Shown here piece after piece: positions 17,746-26,584 of a stretch of 53,184 nucleotides of DNA. The notes below the pieces were generated by a model. The model saw only the letters and a program-made list of their open reading frames with translations. It did no database searches and was not told the origin of the DNA. The position numbers and the translations under genes were made by a program. This DNA is from Candidatus Poribacteria bacterium (lineage in GTDB: Bacteria > Poribacteria > WGA-4E > UBA9662). Positions within the stretch are counted from its first letter, which is position 1. Each line of letters begins with the position of its first letter. The DNA is taken from positions 1 to 53,184 of the forward strand of contig PAQF01000029.1 in NCBI GenBank assembly GCA_002709695.1, in the 5' to 3' direction.

Positions 17746-19338
17746 ATGGCAGCAAAGCAGTTAATATACGACACTGAAGCTCGAGCAGCACTGAAGCGTG
17801 GCGCGGACTTGCTGAGCAAGGCGGTCGTTGCCACGTTAGGACCAAAAGGTAGGAATGTAGTACTTCAAAAATCATTTGGGGCGCCTGTTGTGACAAGCGA
17901 TGGAGTTACTGTTGCTAAAGAAATAGAGCTTCCTGATAAGTATGAAAATGTTGGGGTCGGTTTACTAAAGTCCGTTGCTAATAAAACAAATGATGCCGCA
18001 GGAGATGGAACGACCACAGCTACTTTGCTCGCGACGCAAATTATCAACGAAGGGATAAAAAATGTCGCTGCTGGTGGAGATGTTATGCAACTTAAACGTG
18101 GAATTGAAATAGCGGCCGAAGCTGTAGTGGAAAACCTGAAAACTCAGAGCAAAGAAATCAATAGCCACGACGAAATAATACAGGTTGCGTCAATTGCTGC
18201 AAATGATGAGGCCAATGGTAGTAACATTGGTGAAGTCTTAGCTGATGCCATAGCAAAAATTGGCAAAGATGGTGTTATTACGGTTGAAGAAGCGAAGGTT
18301 TCAGAAACCACAATTGACATTGTTGAGGGGATGCAGTTTGATCGTGGTTTTCTGTCGGCACATTTTGTTACGGATGCGGAGAATCAAACTGTTGATTTGG
18401 AAAACCCTCTGATTCTGATTAACGATGGTAAAATTAGTACGGTTGTTGATCTGGTTCCTATTCTTGAAAAAGTGTCGCAGCTAAAACGATCCATCTTAAT
18501 TATAGCAGAGGACATAGAAGGGGAAGCGTTGTCCGTATTGGTTGTGAATAAATTACGTAGTGGTTTGAATGTCGCTGCTGTAAAAGCTCCTGGCTTTGGT
18601 GATCGTAGAACGGCCATGTTGGATGATATTTCGGTTTTAACTAAGGGACAGGTTATTTCTGAAGATCGTGGCATTAGGCTTCAGAACATAGTCCCAGGTA
18701 TGCTTGGTAGTGCAAACCGAGTCGTGATTGATAAGGATAATACGACAATTGTTGGCGGTACGGGTGATCCTGAGGCGATCGAAAAACAGATCTCTCAGAT
18801 TCGTTTGCAAATTGAGCAGACAACATCTGATTATGATAGAGAGAAACTCGAAGAACGTTTGGCTAAACTTGCGGGTGGCGTAGCTGTGGTAAATGTTGGC
18901 GCGGATACGGAAGTCGAAATGAAAGAGAAGAAAGCACGTTTTGAAGATGCCCTTGCGGCTACTCGTGCTGCGGTTGAGGAAGGAGTTGTTCCTGGAGGTG
19001 GCGTAGCTTTATTGCGGTCTCGGGATAGTCTTGACAGTTTACATCTCGATGGAGATAAAGCAGTTGGGGCTGATATCATTAATCGTGTTTTAACGGCACC
19101 GGTTAAGGCTATTGCTGAGAACGCTGGCCAAGAGGGTTCCGTAGTTGTCGCGAATGTGTTGTCAGGTGAAGGCGGCTATGGGTTCAATGCAAATTCCCTT
19201 GAGTATGGGGACCTGCTCGAGGCTGGGATTGTTGACCCAACTAAAGTTGTCAGGGAAATCATTCAGAACGCTTCCAGTGTAGCGGGCCTTTTGCTAACGA
19301 CAGAAACCATAATTGCTGAGGTGGATGAAACAGAATAA
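17746..19338 (+). CDS. groEL: chaperonin GroEL (Hsp60)
   Basis: 530 aa. The protein is canonical throughout: [17 protein letters not shown] and the ATP-site [11 protein letters not shown] and [14 protein letters not shown] near the start, [19 protein letters not shown] in the apical domain, and [14 protein letters not shown] near residue 420. It forms the 14-mer folding chamber in the cytoplasm. AGGAGG lies ten bases before the ATG and a strong promoter is at 17664. Two points are unusual: no groES is adjacent, and the C-terminus ends in AEVDETE without the Gly-Gly-Met repeat tail of many housekeeping GroELs. Either this is a second copy or groES is encoded elsewhere. Confidence 0.97.
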   Translation: MAAKQLIYDTEARAALKRGADLLSKAVVATLGPKGRNVVLQKSFGAPVVTSDGVTVAKEIELPDKYENVGVGLLKSVANKTNDAAGDGTTTATLLATQIINEGIKNVAAGGDVMQLKRGIEIAAEAVVENLKTQSKEINSHDEIIQVASIAANDEANGSNIGEVLADAIAKIGKDGVITVEEAKVSETTIDIVEGMQFDRGFLSAHFVTDAENQTVDLENPLILINDGKISTVVDLVPILEKVSQLKRSILIIAEDIEGEALSVLVVNKLRSGLNVAAVKAPGFGDRRTAMLDDISVLTKGQVISEDRGIRLQNIVPGMLGSANRVVIDKDNTTIVGGTGDPEAIEKQISQIRLQIEQTTSDYDREKLEERLAKLAGGVAVVNVGADTEVEMKEKKARFEDALAATRAAVEEGVVPGGGVALLRSRDSLDSLHLDGDKAVGADIINRVLTAPVKAIAENAGQEGSVVVANVLSGEGGYGFNANSLEYGDLLEAGIVDPTKVVREIIQNASSVAGLLLTTETIIAEVDETE

Positions 19339-19390
19339 AAAAATGGCAGATCTGTTTTGGGCTGCTTTCTTATAAACCGAATTCTAGTAG

Positions 19391-19424
19391 AAGCCGTGTT
19401 ATCTGGAAGTCAATAACACGGCTT
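19391..19424 (+). terminator. intrinsic terminator after groEL
   Basis: A perfect 12-bp stem (19391-19402 with 19413-19424) closes a 10-base loop and is followed by TTT. It lies about 50 bases after the groEL stop and between convergent genes, so it may also serve the gene at 19463 from the other strand. Confidence 0.8.
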
Positions 19425-19462
19425 TTTGATTGCTGGGAATAGCTATGGAATTACTAAGTCCT

Positions 19463-19963
19463 TTATAGTTCAGTGGAACCAATAGGGGGGGATGATCGTC
19501 TTTGTTCAAGCAATTCGTCGCGCCCAAGTGCGAGAGATGAGGTAGACCTCTTAGTTTTATATTCATTAGCTGGTTTGTTGTGTAAGACAAAAAGTTCCTC
19601 ACCACGCTTTGTTATTTGGTCTCCTTCAAGCATGGGAATTTCAGTTTTTCGCATGCTTTCTACCATGTTAATTGTTACCTTACACCACTGATGTACTGTG
19701 ATTTCCCAACCTTCTTTTGTTTGCCTTTGACTGAACTGTTCAGGAATGTCAATGGATTGTACCTGAGCCATGTTTATGACTAACCCACTTTCAGCCCGAA
19801 TTTCTTCTGAAAAATATGAATTATCTGATTTTTCCATGTTTACGTTTCCACTTGTCAGTTCTTCATTGTCAAAATCATCTCGTTCTGTGTCAGCCGAAGT
19901 CTTTTGGTCGACCGCTTCTTCCTCACTAATTCCTTCAACTCCGGTGTCTGTTTGTTCAAACAT
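19463..19963 (-). CDS. acidic hypothetical protein
   Basis: 166 aa. The first 55 residues are strongly acidic and probably disordered (EGISEEEAVDQKTSADTERD). A more ordered middle follows (IDIPEQFSQRQTKEGWEITVHQW), then a basic, Ser-rich tail. AGAGAG precedes the ATG. No signal peptide, membrane segment or known domain is visible. It converges on groEL across the terminator. I cannot assign a function. Confidence 0.55.
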   Translation of the reverse strand: MFEQTDTGVEGISEEEAVDQKTSADTERDDFDNEELTSGNVNMEKSDNSYFSEEIRAESGLVINMAQVQSIDIPEQFSQRQTKEGWEITVHQWCKVTINMVESMRKTEIPMLEGDQITKRGEELFVLHNKPANEYKTKRSTSSLALGRDELLEQRRSSPPIGSTEL

Positions 19964-20141
19964 AAAGTTTCTCTCTGAATTTGGGAAATAGTGCTAACCG
20001 AGGAGCGAGTATAACAAAGGCAATCTGAAAAGTCAATTAAATAACTGAGTACTTCAAACGACAGAAAATATTGGGAAAACTTCCATCATTGTGATACAAT
20101 TCCGGAAAATTTATATGATTTTTCGGAGTCGCAAATTATTT

Positions 20142-20465
20142 ATGTTTGTCAAGGTCGCAACAACGGATCAAGTTAAACCTGGACGTGGGTTTGGTGCCAA
20201 GCTTGATAAAGTTTTTATTGGAATTTACCATGTAGATGGTAAGTATTATGCAATAGATGATGTTTGTCCACATATGGGTGGTTCCTTGCATCATGGTTTT
20301 ATGAATGACTGTGTGGTTTCGTGCCCGTTGCACATGTGGGAGTTTGATGTTAAGACAGGAGAGTCAGTTTGGCCTGGCAGTTTGAGCATTCCCTCTTATC
20401 CCGTCAAAGTTGAAGGCGATGATATTTTGGTTGATGTTGATTCACCTCAAAAGCAAGATGAATAA
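20142..20465 (+). CDS. Rieske [2Fe-2S] ferredoxin (NirD/dioxygenase ferredoxin type)
   Basis: 107 aa from the ATG at 20142, where the family-typical start MFVKVATTDQVKPG begins; the frame is open upstream to 20091, but that extension looks non-native. The cluster ligands are C42-x-H44 (VCPHMGGSLHHG) and C61-x2-H64 (SCPLHMWEF). This spacing fits soluble Rieske ferredoxins that feed electrons to oxygenases or sit in NirD-like subunits. The redox partner is not in the window. It is 18 bases upstream of an epimerase gene, so the two are probably co-transcribed. Confidence 0.88.
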   Translation: MFVKVATTDQVKPGRGFGAKLDKVFIGIYHVDGKYYAIDDVCPHMGGSLHHGFMNDCVVSCPLHMWEFDVKTGESVWPGSLSIPSYPVKVEGDDILVDVDSPQKQDE

Positions 20466-20483
20466 TATGAGAAGGATGAGTTA

Positions 20484-21434
20484 ATGACATACTTAGTAAC
20501 AGGAGGGTTTGGCTGTATTGGATCATACGTTATTCGTGATTTGTTGGAAGCAGGAGAGCAAGTAGTTGTTTATGACCTAACGTATGACCTGACAATTCCA
20601 GAAATGGTATTAAATGAGGATCAGATCAATCAAATCACCTTCGTTGGGGGGGACATCGTAGATCTCCCGAATATTTTGCAAACTATTAAAAAGAATGATA
20701 TTGATCGGATCATCCATCTCGCTTCGTGGCAGGTGCCAGCTTGCCAAGCGAATCCTCCTTTGGCCTTAAAAATTGTTTCCGAGGGGACGGTTAACATATT
20801 TGAAGCTGCTCGGGTTTTCGGTATTGAACGGACTGTATGGGCTAGTACTGTTGGGGTTTTTGGGTCTCCAGATGACTACAATCATCAACAAGTCAAGAAT
20901 GATTCGCCACATTTTCCAAAATTTATTTATGGAGCATGCAAGTCATTGAATGAACGTTATGCAGAACATTATTTTGATGAGTATGGTCTTGATACAATTG
21001 GTCTTCGCTTTACAGCTGTTTACGGAGTGGGGAGGACACGTGGTGCTACATCTTTCACGACGAAGATGATAGAAGCTGTAGCACTTGGTAAGACTTATGG
21101 AGTTCCTTTTGGTGATGATGCGGTAGATTGGCAGTATGTTGAAGATGTCTCGAGGTCAATTGTTATGGCTGCTATTTGTCCAACAACCAAAACACGTATT
21201 TTCAACGTGCGCGGTGGTGTTCGAGGAGTTAAGGAAGGATTCGATTACCTAAAAGCGATTGATCCTGATGCGAATATTTCGTTGGAGCCTGGTTTGTTTG
21301 GGATCTCATGGGATTATGATGCATCAGCTATTGCCGAGGAAATTGGTTTTGTACAGGATTACACGATGGAAAAGGGAATTGATAAAACTTTGGATCGGTT
21401 CCGGCAGTTACAAAAAAAGGGTGTAATTAGCTAA
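20484..21434 (+). CDS. NAD-dependent epimerase/dehydratase family protein
   Basis: 316 aa with AAGGA upstream of the ATG. The N-terminal GGFGCIG (7-13) is the NAD-binding loop; catalytic Y149-x3-K153 is in IYGACKSLNERY. The C-terminal half has RFTAVYGVGR and a VDWQYVEDV segment typical of sugar-nucleotide epimerases. It is an extended SDR with unknown substrate. The short 18-base gap after the Rieske ferredoxin suggests a two-gene operon. Confidence 0.88.
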   Translation: MTYLVTGGFGCIGSYVIRDLLEAGEQVVVYDLTYDLTIPEMVLNEDQINQITFVGGDIVDLPNILQTIKKNDIDRIIHLASWQVPACQANPPLALKIVSEGTVNIFEAARVFGIERTVWASTVGVFGSPDDYNHQQVKNDSPHFPKFIYGACKSLNERYAEHYFDEYGLDTIGLRFTAVYGVGRTRGATSFTTKMIEAVALGKTYGVPFGDDAVDWQYVEDVSRSIVMAAICPTTKTRIFNVRGGVRGVKEGFDYLKAIDPDANISLEPGLFGISWDYDASAIAEEIGFVQDYTMEKGIDKTLDRFRQLQKKGVIS

Positions 21435-22503
21435 ACTTGATTTTTCATAGGCTTTGAAGGATTGGGGTTAGTTCTGTCAACATGGTAAAAAGTCAATTTG
21501 CTTGGATCTCCAGCGGGAGAGATTGCAGTAATTTCTTGTTTTTGGTTTTTGTATGCAGTTTGTAGTGGGTACTTGTTCCTATTTGAATTGTTTTTGAACA
21601 TTCGTCCGAGGGGCATTTTCGATGGTTTCTTGGAGAGCTTGGCTGGAAATGCATTGGGTTTACCGTTCGTGTGCAAGTTTGGGGATCGACAAGTTGCCAA
21701 ATTGACTAGATGCGATGTGTTGCATATCCATATTTCTGATAGTTCGGTAGCACAAGAAACGTTTCTTATTCAACCGTGGTGGCTTAGTCTTATTTCTAGG
21801 AGTCGTTCTATTTTTGTTTTGAAAATATTATTGAATGCTGATTGGTTTAGTCACTTGATACTTCAAATCGGTCAGAAATGCATTACTAAACAGTTTTTGT
21901 TTGATTTGGACAGATAGTTGTTCTTAAGAGCTTGATGGTTTTTATTGTGGTTGATATGTTCTTATCTAGTCTATGCGCTAGAAGTGTTTGTTATAGTTCC
22001 ATCTTGATCTGAAGGCGACAGGTTTTCTGTTAGTGGTTGTCTCTGTGTCAAAACTGTCTGGGATCTGATATTTAAATGAGGTTTTGGCTTTGGTTGTGTG
22101 AATGCTTTTTCCTTCCCTCTATTGTATGAAGCATTAGACGGATTGTATCCCCTCTCCAGTTGGGATTGATCGAATAGCTAGTTCTAATGCCTCCTTCGGC
22201 CATCTAGGAAATTTGTTAGTTTGAAAAAACTATCCCGATAAAGAGAATTGGCTTTTTCCTAAATATTCATTGAACTTACGGCCTTGAGATAATTGGGAGT
22301 TTCAAATGAATTATGATAGCTGGTTAGATTGGGAATGTCAAATATCTTGGGTCAGTAGATAATTGATAGAGAGCTCATATTAATTTATTAGTATGTTCTA
22401 TATTGGTGTCTTACTGTTGATAGTTAGTAATTTTCTCTCAATTGGAAATGTTATAGTGAAATTTAAAACTGGAAAAATAATTACTAAAAAGTTGAGGGTG
22501 TAA
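21435..22503. other. long region without a convincing gene
   Basis: About 1.07 kb. Frames at 21498-21917 (forward) and 21431-21700 (reverse) overlap and neither has a ribosome site. The reverse one has protein-like stretches (TAYKNQKQEITAISPAGDP) and could be the tail of a decayed gene, but I do not recognise a family. The remainder is T-rich with scattered stops. The promoter of the hemG-cytochrome pair should lie near the right end. Confidence 0.4.
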
Positions 22504-23943
22504 TTGACAGAGCGTCAAAATCCTAACGCAAAAACGGCAATTGTGATTGGTGGTGGCATCAGTGGTCTAACTGCTTGCTATAAGCTTATTTCTAAATCTC
22601 GAAAGCGGGATCTTCCACTGGATATTAAGCTGTTTGAAGCTTCTTCGCACCTTGGTGGGGTCATTGGTACTATCAAGCATAACGGTGTGCTTATGGAGCG
22701 AGGACCAGATGCTTTCATATCGACTAAACCTTGGGCTCGAGATTTGTGCCAAGAGCTCGGTATTGCTGGTCAGCTAGTTGGAACGACCGATCGGTATCGA
22801 CGAAGTTTTGTTGTCCACGATAATAGCCTTCATGCTACACCTAAAGGTTTTTACATGATGGCGCCCAGTATGATAATTCCATTGATTAGGTCACCGATTT
22901 TCAGTCTCAAGGGGAAATTGAGGATGGCTATGGATTTGTTTTTGCCACCGAAAGATGGCAATGTAGACGAATCACTTGAAAGTTTTGTTGTTCGTCGTTT
23001 GGGACGAGAAGTATTTGAACGAATCGCTCAGCCTATGATCGGGGGAATTTATGCTGCTGACCCTTCCAAATTGAGTCTAAGGGCAACTATGCCGCAGTTT
23101 CATGACATGGAGCAACATCATGAAAGCATCATTCGGGCATTGGTTTATAAAAAGAAGAATTCGGATCAGCAGGATGCTGGTGGTCCACGTTATAGCTTGT
23201 TCTTGTCTTTTCAATCTGGTATGCAGACACTAATTGAAGAACTGAGCAGGCGTATCCCTAAAGATTGTATAGTTACTGGGGCCGAAGTTGATCGAGTTAG
23301 CCTTCAATCTAAAGAAAAAAAGTGGTTAATAGACTTTAACCACGATCAGCATATTGAGGCTGATTTTGTCTGTGTAGCACTGCCTGCTTGTCATGCGTCG
23401 GGAATTATCAAATCTTTTAGCCCAAAAATCTCTGAGCTTCTTAGCTCTGTTTCTTACTCTTCCTCGATAACCGTTAATCTAGTGTTTCGTCGAGAACAAA
23501 TTGGTCATCCTCTTGACGGAATGGGTTTTGTAGTTCCATCTATTGAACAAAAGTCGATTCTTGCTTGTTCGTTTAGTAGTGTGAAATTTGACAATCGAAC
23601 ACCTGAAAATATTGTTTTGTTGCGTGCTTTTGTCGATTTGTCTAAAGACAGTGATATTATAGGGGAAACCGAAGAACAGATCATTGAGTTGGTTCTTCAC
23701 GACTTGAATGCTTTACTAGATATTCGAGGTTATCCTGTTGATGCGTTGGTTAGCAAATATGATAATGCAATTGCTCAATATTATCTTGGGCATATTGATC
23801 GTGTAGCACAGATTGAGTCAGAGGTAGCTAACTTCTCGGGGCTGGCTTTTGCGGGAAATGCGTTTCATGGTGTGGGGATCCCAGATTGTATCAATAGTGC
23901 TGAAAAAGCGGTTGCAAAACTGTTCAGAGATTTTGATTCGTGA
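22504..23943 (+). CDS. hemG: protoporphyrinogen oxidase
   Basis: 479 aa from a TTG start with GAGGGTG just upstream. The N-terminal FAD-binding loop is VIGGGISGLTA (about 14-24), followed by the family motifs LGGVIGT and LMERGPDAFIS. The C-terminal flavin-contacting motif LAFAGNAFHGVGIPDCINS is intact. It is the oxygen-dependent type (HemY-like) that oxidises protoporphyrinogen to protoporphyrin IX in heme synthesis. Its stop overlaps the start of the downstream multiheme cytochrome c gene (TGATGG), so the two are translationally coupled. Linking a late heme enzyme to a heme-rich product makes functional sense. Confidence 0.9.
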   Translation: MTERQNPNAKTAIVIGGGISGLTACYKLISKSRKRDLPLDIKLFEASSHLGGVIGTIKHNGVLMERGPDAFISTKPWARDLCQELGIAGQLVGTTDRYRRSFVVHDNSLHATPKGFYMMAPSMIIPLIRSPIFSLKGKLRMAMDLFLPPKDGNVDESLESFVVRRLGREVFERIAQPMIGGIYAADPSKLSLRATMPQFHDMEQHHESIIRALVYKKKNSDQQDAGGPRYSLFLSFQSGMQTLIEELSRRIPKDCIVTGAEVDRVSLQSKEKKWLIDFNHDQHIEADFVCVALPACHASGIIKSFSPKISELLSSVSYSSSITVNLVFRREQIGHPLDGMGFVVPSIEQKSILACSFSSVKFDNRTPENIVLLRAFVDLSKDSDIIGETEEQIIELVLHDLNALLDIRGYPVDALVSKYDNAIAQYYLGHIDRVAQIESEVANFSGLAFAGNAFHGVGIPDCINSAEKAVAKLFRDFDS

Positions 23944-24953
23944 TGGCACGTCGAATTTTTCTTTATCTATTCGTTTTTTCAATTTCTGTCTTTGGAATAT
24001 TGCTTTTGGCTTTTCATTATTCCTCGTCAGCTGAACAGGGGAGTTATCTGGAGCTTAAGGACATTGAGCAAGGGTTTGAATCAGGAAAATGCCGAAGTTG
24101 CCATCCCGCTATTTGGCGAGAATGGCAAAGGTCAATGCATGCGAAAGCATGGTCGGATCCAATTTATCAGGAAGCAGCTAGTACGGTTGTAGATCGTCAA
24201 AAAAGTTGTGACCCTTGTCATGCGCCCGAGCCGGTTTTGATCACTGGCATTGGAAACATGCCTAAGTTGAGGGCTAAGGGGCACCAGAGTGGGGTTTCTT
24301 GTTTGACTTGTCATGTTGATGTGAATGGTGGGATGCATGGTCCATCGATGAATGTTGATGCAATGTTTCATGCTAATGTTACTAATGAAGCCCATACAAA
24401 AGCGATTGAACTGTGTGGTACTTGTCATGGCCAGTCGACGGTTCCTGAGCATAATCAGGTTAGTAGTTTTAAAAGGAGTCAGGCTGCAGGAGAGGGTAAA
24501 AATTGTGCTACCTGCCACATGCCAAAGGTCAAACGCATGCAGAGTACGCTTAGTTATGAGCGAATTGCAGGAAGACGGCATACATGGATAGCCAGTCGGA
24601 GTGGGAAAATGTTGGAGGGTGCAGCCGATTTGATGTTAGAAAAAAGAGATGGGAAAGCAGTTATTGGAGTAAAAAACAAGTCGGGTCATGTGCTACCAGG
24701 GGAAGGGTTACGTACCATTATACTTGATGTGAAAATATTAAATTCGCTGGGGCACATTGAATATCATGAACAGGTTAAGCATTCAATGATGTTGGGGGCT
24801 GATCAGACGGACAATCGGTTTCAACCGGATGAGCTTCGGCAATTTATCTTCGACCTAAAACCGAACCGTTCCATCCGAGTTAGATTACTGTATTGTTTGT
24901 TACCTACAACTCCTGAGAGTGAGTGGATAACGATGGCTGAGATCCTAGAATGA
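23943..24953 (+). CDS. pentaheme cytochrome c (cytochrome c554-like)
   Basis: 336 aa from the ATG at 23943, which overlaps the hemG stop; a GTG at 23940 is also possible. A signal anchor (FLYLFVFSISVFGILLLAF) places it outside the inner membrane. Five CXXCH motifs (CRSCH, CDPCH, CLTCH, CGTCH, CATCH) fall within residues 50-195, so up to five hemes attach there. The last 140 residues have no heme motif and look beta-rich (SGHVLPGEGLRTIILDVKI). The fold class resembles cytochrome c554-type multiheme proteins, used in respiratory electron transfer. The redox partner is not visible. A terminator follows directly. Confidence 0.85.
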   Translation: MARRIFLYLFVFSISVFGILLLAFHYSSSAEQGSYLELKDIEQGFESGKCRSCHPAIWREWQRSMHAKAWSDPIYQEAASTVVDRQKSCDPCHAPEPVLITGIGNMPKLRAKGHQSGVSCLTCHVDVNGGMHGPSMNVDAMFHANVTNEAHTKAIELCGTCHGQSTVPEHNQVSSFKRSQAAGEGKNCATCHMPKVKRMQSTLSYERIAGRRHTWIASRSGKMLEGAADLMLEKRDGKAVIGVKNKSGHVLPGEGLRTIILDVKILNSLGHIEYHEQVKHSMMLGADQTDNRFQPDELRQFIFDLKPNRSIRVRLLYCLLPTTPESEWITMAEILE

Positions 24954-24987
24954 AAAAGCCTACGCCTGTTTTCAGGTGTAGGCTTTT
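24954..24987. terminator. bidirectional intrinsic terminator
   Basis: A 14-bp stem with one G-T pair (24954-24967 with 24974-24987) and a six-base loop, with four A on the left and four T on the right. It starts immediately after the cytochrome stop and serves two convergent genes (cytochrome c and the porin-like protein). Confidence 0.8.
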
Positions 24988-25030
24988 GGATAAAAGCTTC
25001 GAAATTGATCTAAAGTTTTGAATTCAAAAC

Positions 25031-26041
25031 TTAGAAAGTATAGATCGTTTCTATGGCGATGTCGGTTCGTGAGTTGCCACCTCCATCGTTAAGAGTTTGT
25101 CTCAACTCAACGAGCCCGCCCCAGTTGTCCGTAAAGGTATATGATGGGCTTAATGTAACTTCTGTTTGTAAATCTGCATCATCTCCAACTTTATAACCAC
25201 TAAACCTCGCAGTGATAGCAACTTTGTCTGTTAGACCATAGTTAGCCATACCTAAGAAGTGCATTCCGCTATCGCCTTCGGGACGCAAATTACCCTTTTC
25301 ATCAATTGCATTCCAATTCCCCAGCAGGTCGAATTCTGCAGCCACGAAGAAATTATCAGCTACATTAAACTGTGCCCAAGCATTGACTTCACTTTGCAAA
25401 TATTCAGTTTTAGCACCATTAGAAAGAACGTCACCGGCAAACCCTATTTTGGCTGTTAGTTTATCGATTGGTGTTAAGGCAACCTGAGCTTCAAAACTGG
25501 GCAGGTTAAGACTAGAGCTCATGGGGTGTCCCCAAACGCTCTCGACCATAGAGGCATAAATATCAACTTGATCATTTAAGGTGAAGTTAATAGCAACACC
25601 GTCTTGGTAACCTGGATAAGGTATACCTTGAGACCAAGAATATTGATACATATCTGTTGGCTCAGCGGCTTCAAAGCCTATGCAACTGAGAAATCTTCCA
25701 GCCGTTATGCTGAGTTTGTCACTAAAAGCATAAGACACGTGAGCCTGTTCTAGTCCAATCAAACGACTTGCGTCTGAAGTTGTAGATGTGCTGTCAACAT
25801 CTATACGAGCTGAAACTTTATCGTTGGCAAAGTGAAAATCGAGTTCAAACTGGTCAAAACTAGCGTTTGCCTCTGTGTCTTCGTCTTCAACAATCGAAGT
25901 TCCTGCGGACATATCCAGAAAACCAGAAAGTGACAAATTATCTGTTAACTTTATTTGAGCATTGGAAATGCTCCATGATGAAAGAATCAAAACCAAGGCA
26001 ACCAAGTACAAACTTAGTTCCCTTTTTTTGTTAGAACCCAA
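25031..26041 (-). CDS. beta-barrel porin-like outer membrane protein
   Basis: 336 aa. The start is TTG, chosen because a perfect AGGAGG (26048-26053) lies six bases upstream. A signal peptide (LYLVALVLILSSWSISNAQ) is followed by alternating beta-strand sequence and a C-terminal TIYTF with the final aromatic typical of outer-membrane barrels. Segments such as SITAGRF and YQDGVAINFTLNDQVDIYASM resemble the porin-2/OmpL-like family (BBP2). It presumably lets small solutes across the outer membrane. Its position before two ammonium transporters on the same strand suggests, but does not prove, a role in nitrogen uptake. Confidence 0.8.
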   Translation of the reverse strand: MGSNKKRELSLYLVALVLILSSWSISNAQIKLTDNLSLSGFLDMSAGTSIVEDEDTEANASFDQFELDFHFANDKVSARIDVDSTSTTSDASRLIGLEQAHVSYAFSDKLSITAGRFLSCIGFEAAEPTDMYQYSWSQGIPYPGYQDGVAINFTLNDQVDIYASMVESVWGHPMSSSLNLPSFEAQVALTPIDKLTAKIGFAGDVLSNGAKTEYLQSEVNAWAQFNVADNFFVAAEFDLLGNWNAIDEKGNLRPEGDSGMHFLGMANYGLTDKVAITARFSGYKVGDDADLQTEVTLSPSYTFTDNWGGLVELRQTLNDGGGNSRTDIAIETIYTF

Positions 26042-26584
26042 AGTTAAACCTCCTGAAGTTTAATAGGTTTAATTAAAAATCTTTAAGACTACTTCGAAAC
26101 TTGAAACAAGCGTAACACTACAACGCTAGACACGTGGTCACAGATTCAAAATTATTAGTACCTTTTATATGGGCCCAGTTGAAGTCCAATATGTTAGAGG
26201 TCACAGAATTAAGATGTGCTGAGATATTGTATGTCCAAGCGTAGGTTATTAGATTACTCTTTGATTCCTAAAGAGCAATAGATGTGCCATCAATAACTTA
26301 GTTGGGAAATTATCGAGAATAAGTCTGATTCCTAGAATAGTACTTTATTCTGAGTAGACGGCATGCCTGTTTTTTTCAGAGAGTTGTTGGTAAAATCAGC
26401 AGTAAATAGAGAAGGTTATCGTTTTGTGGAGGGAGTAGCTTATAGCTTTGAGCAATTATGGAGGATAGTAGATATTCTAGTATTAATCCGTTTATATTTA
26501 AAACTGTAGTGGTAGGTAAATAAAAGCCCAAGTTCAAGTTTGGATAAACTTGAACTTGAGCTAGGTTAAGACTGAACTGACTAT
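26042..26584. other. intergenic region with terminator
   Basis: About 540 bases. It holds the terminator of the first ammonium transporter gene at 26529-26558 and the upstream region of the porin-like gene. No other coding signal. Confidence 0.5.
26529..26558 (-). terminator. intrinsic terminator after the ammonium transporter gene at 26585
   Basis: A 13-bp perfect stem (26529-26541 with 26546-26558) with a GGAT/ATCC loop. On the reverse strand it is followed by GGGCTTTTATTT. Confidence 0.75.

Noticed and set aside
21498-21917. A 139-codon forward frame in the gap before hemG
   Set aside because: No ribosome site, unusual hydrophobic/cysteine mix, and overlap with an equally plausible reverse frame; more likely chance or relic sequence.
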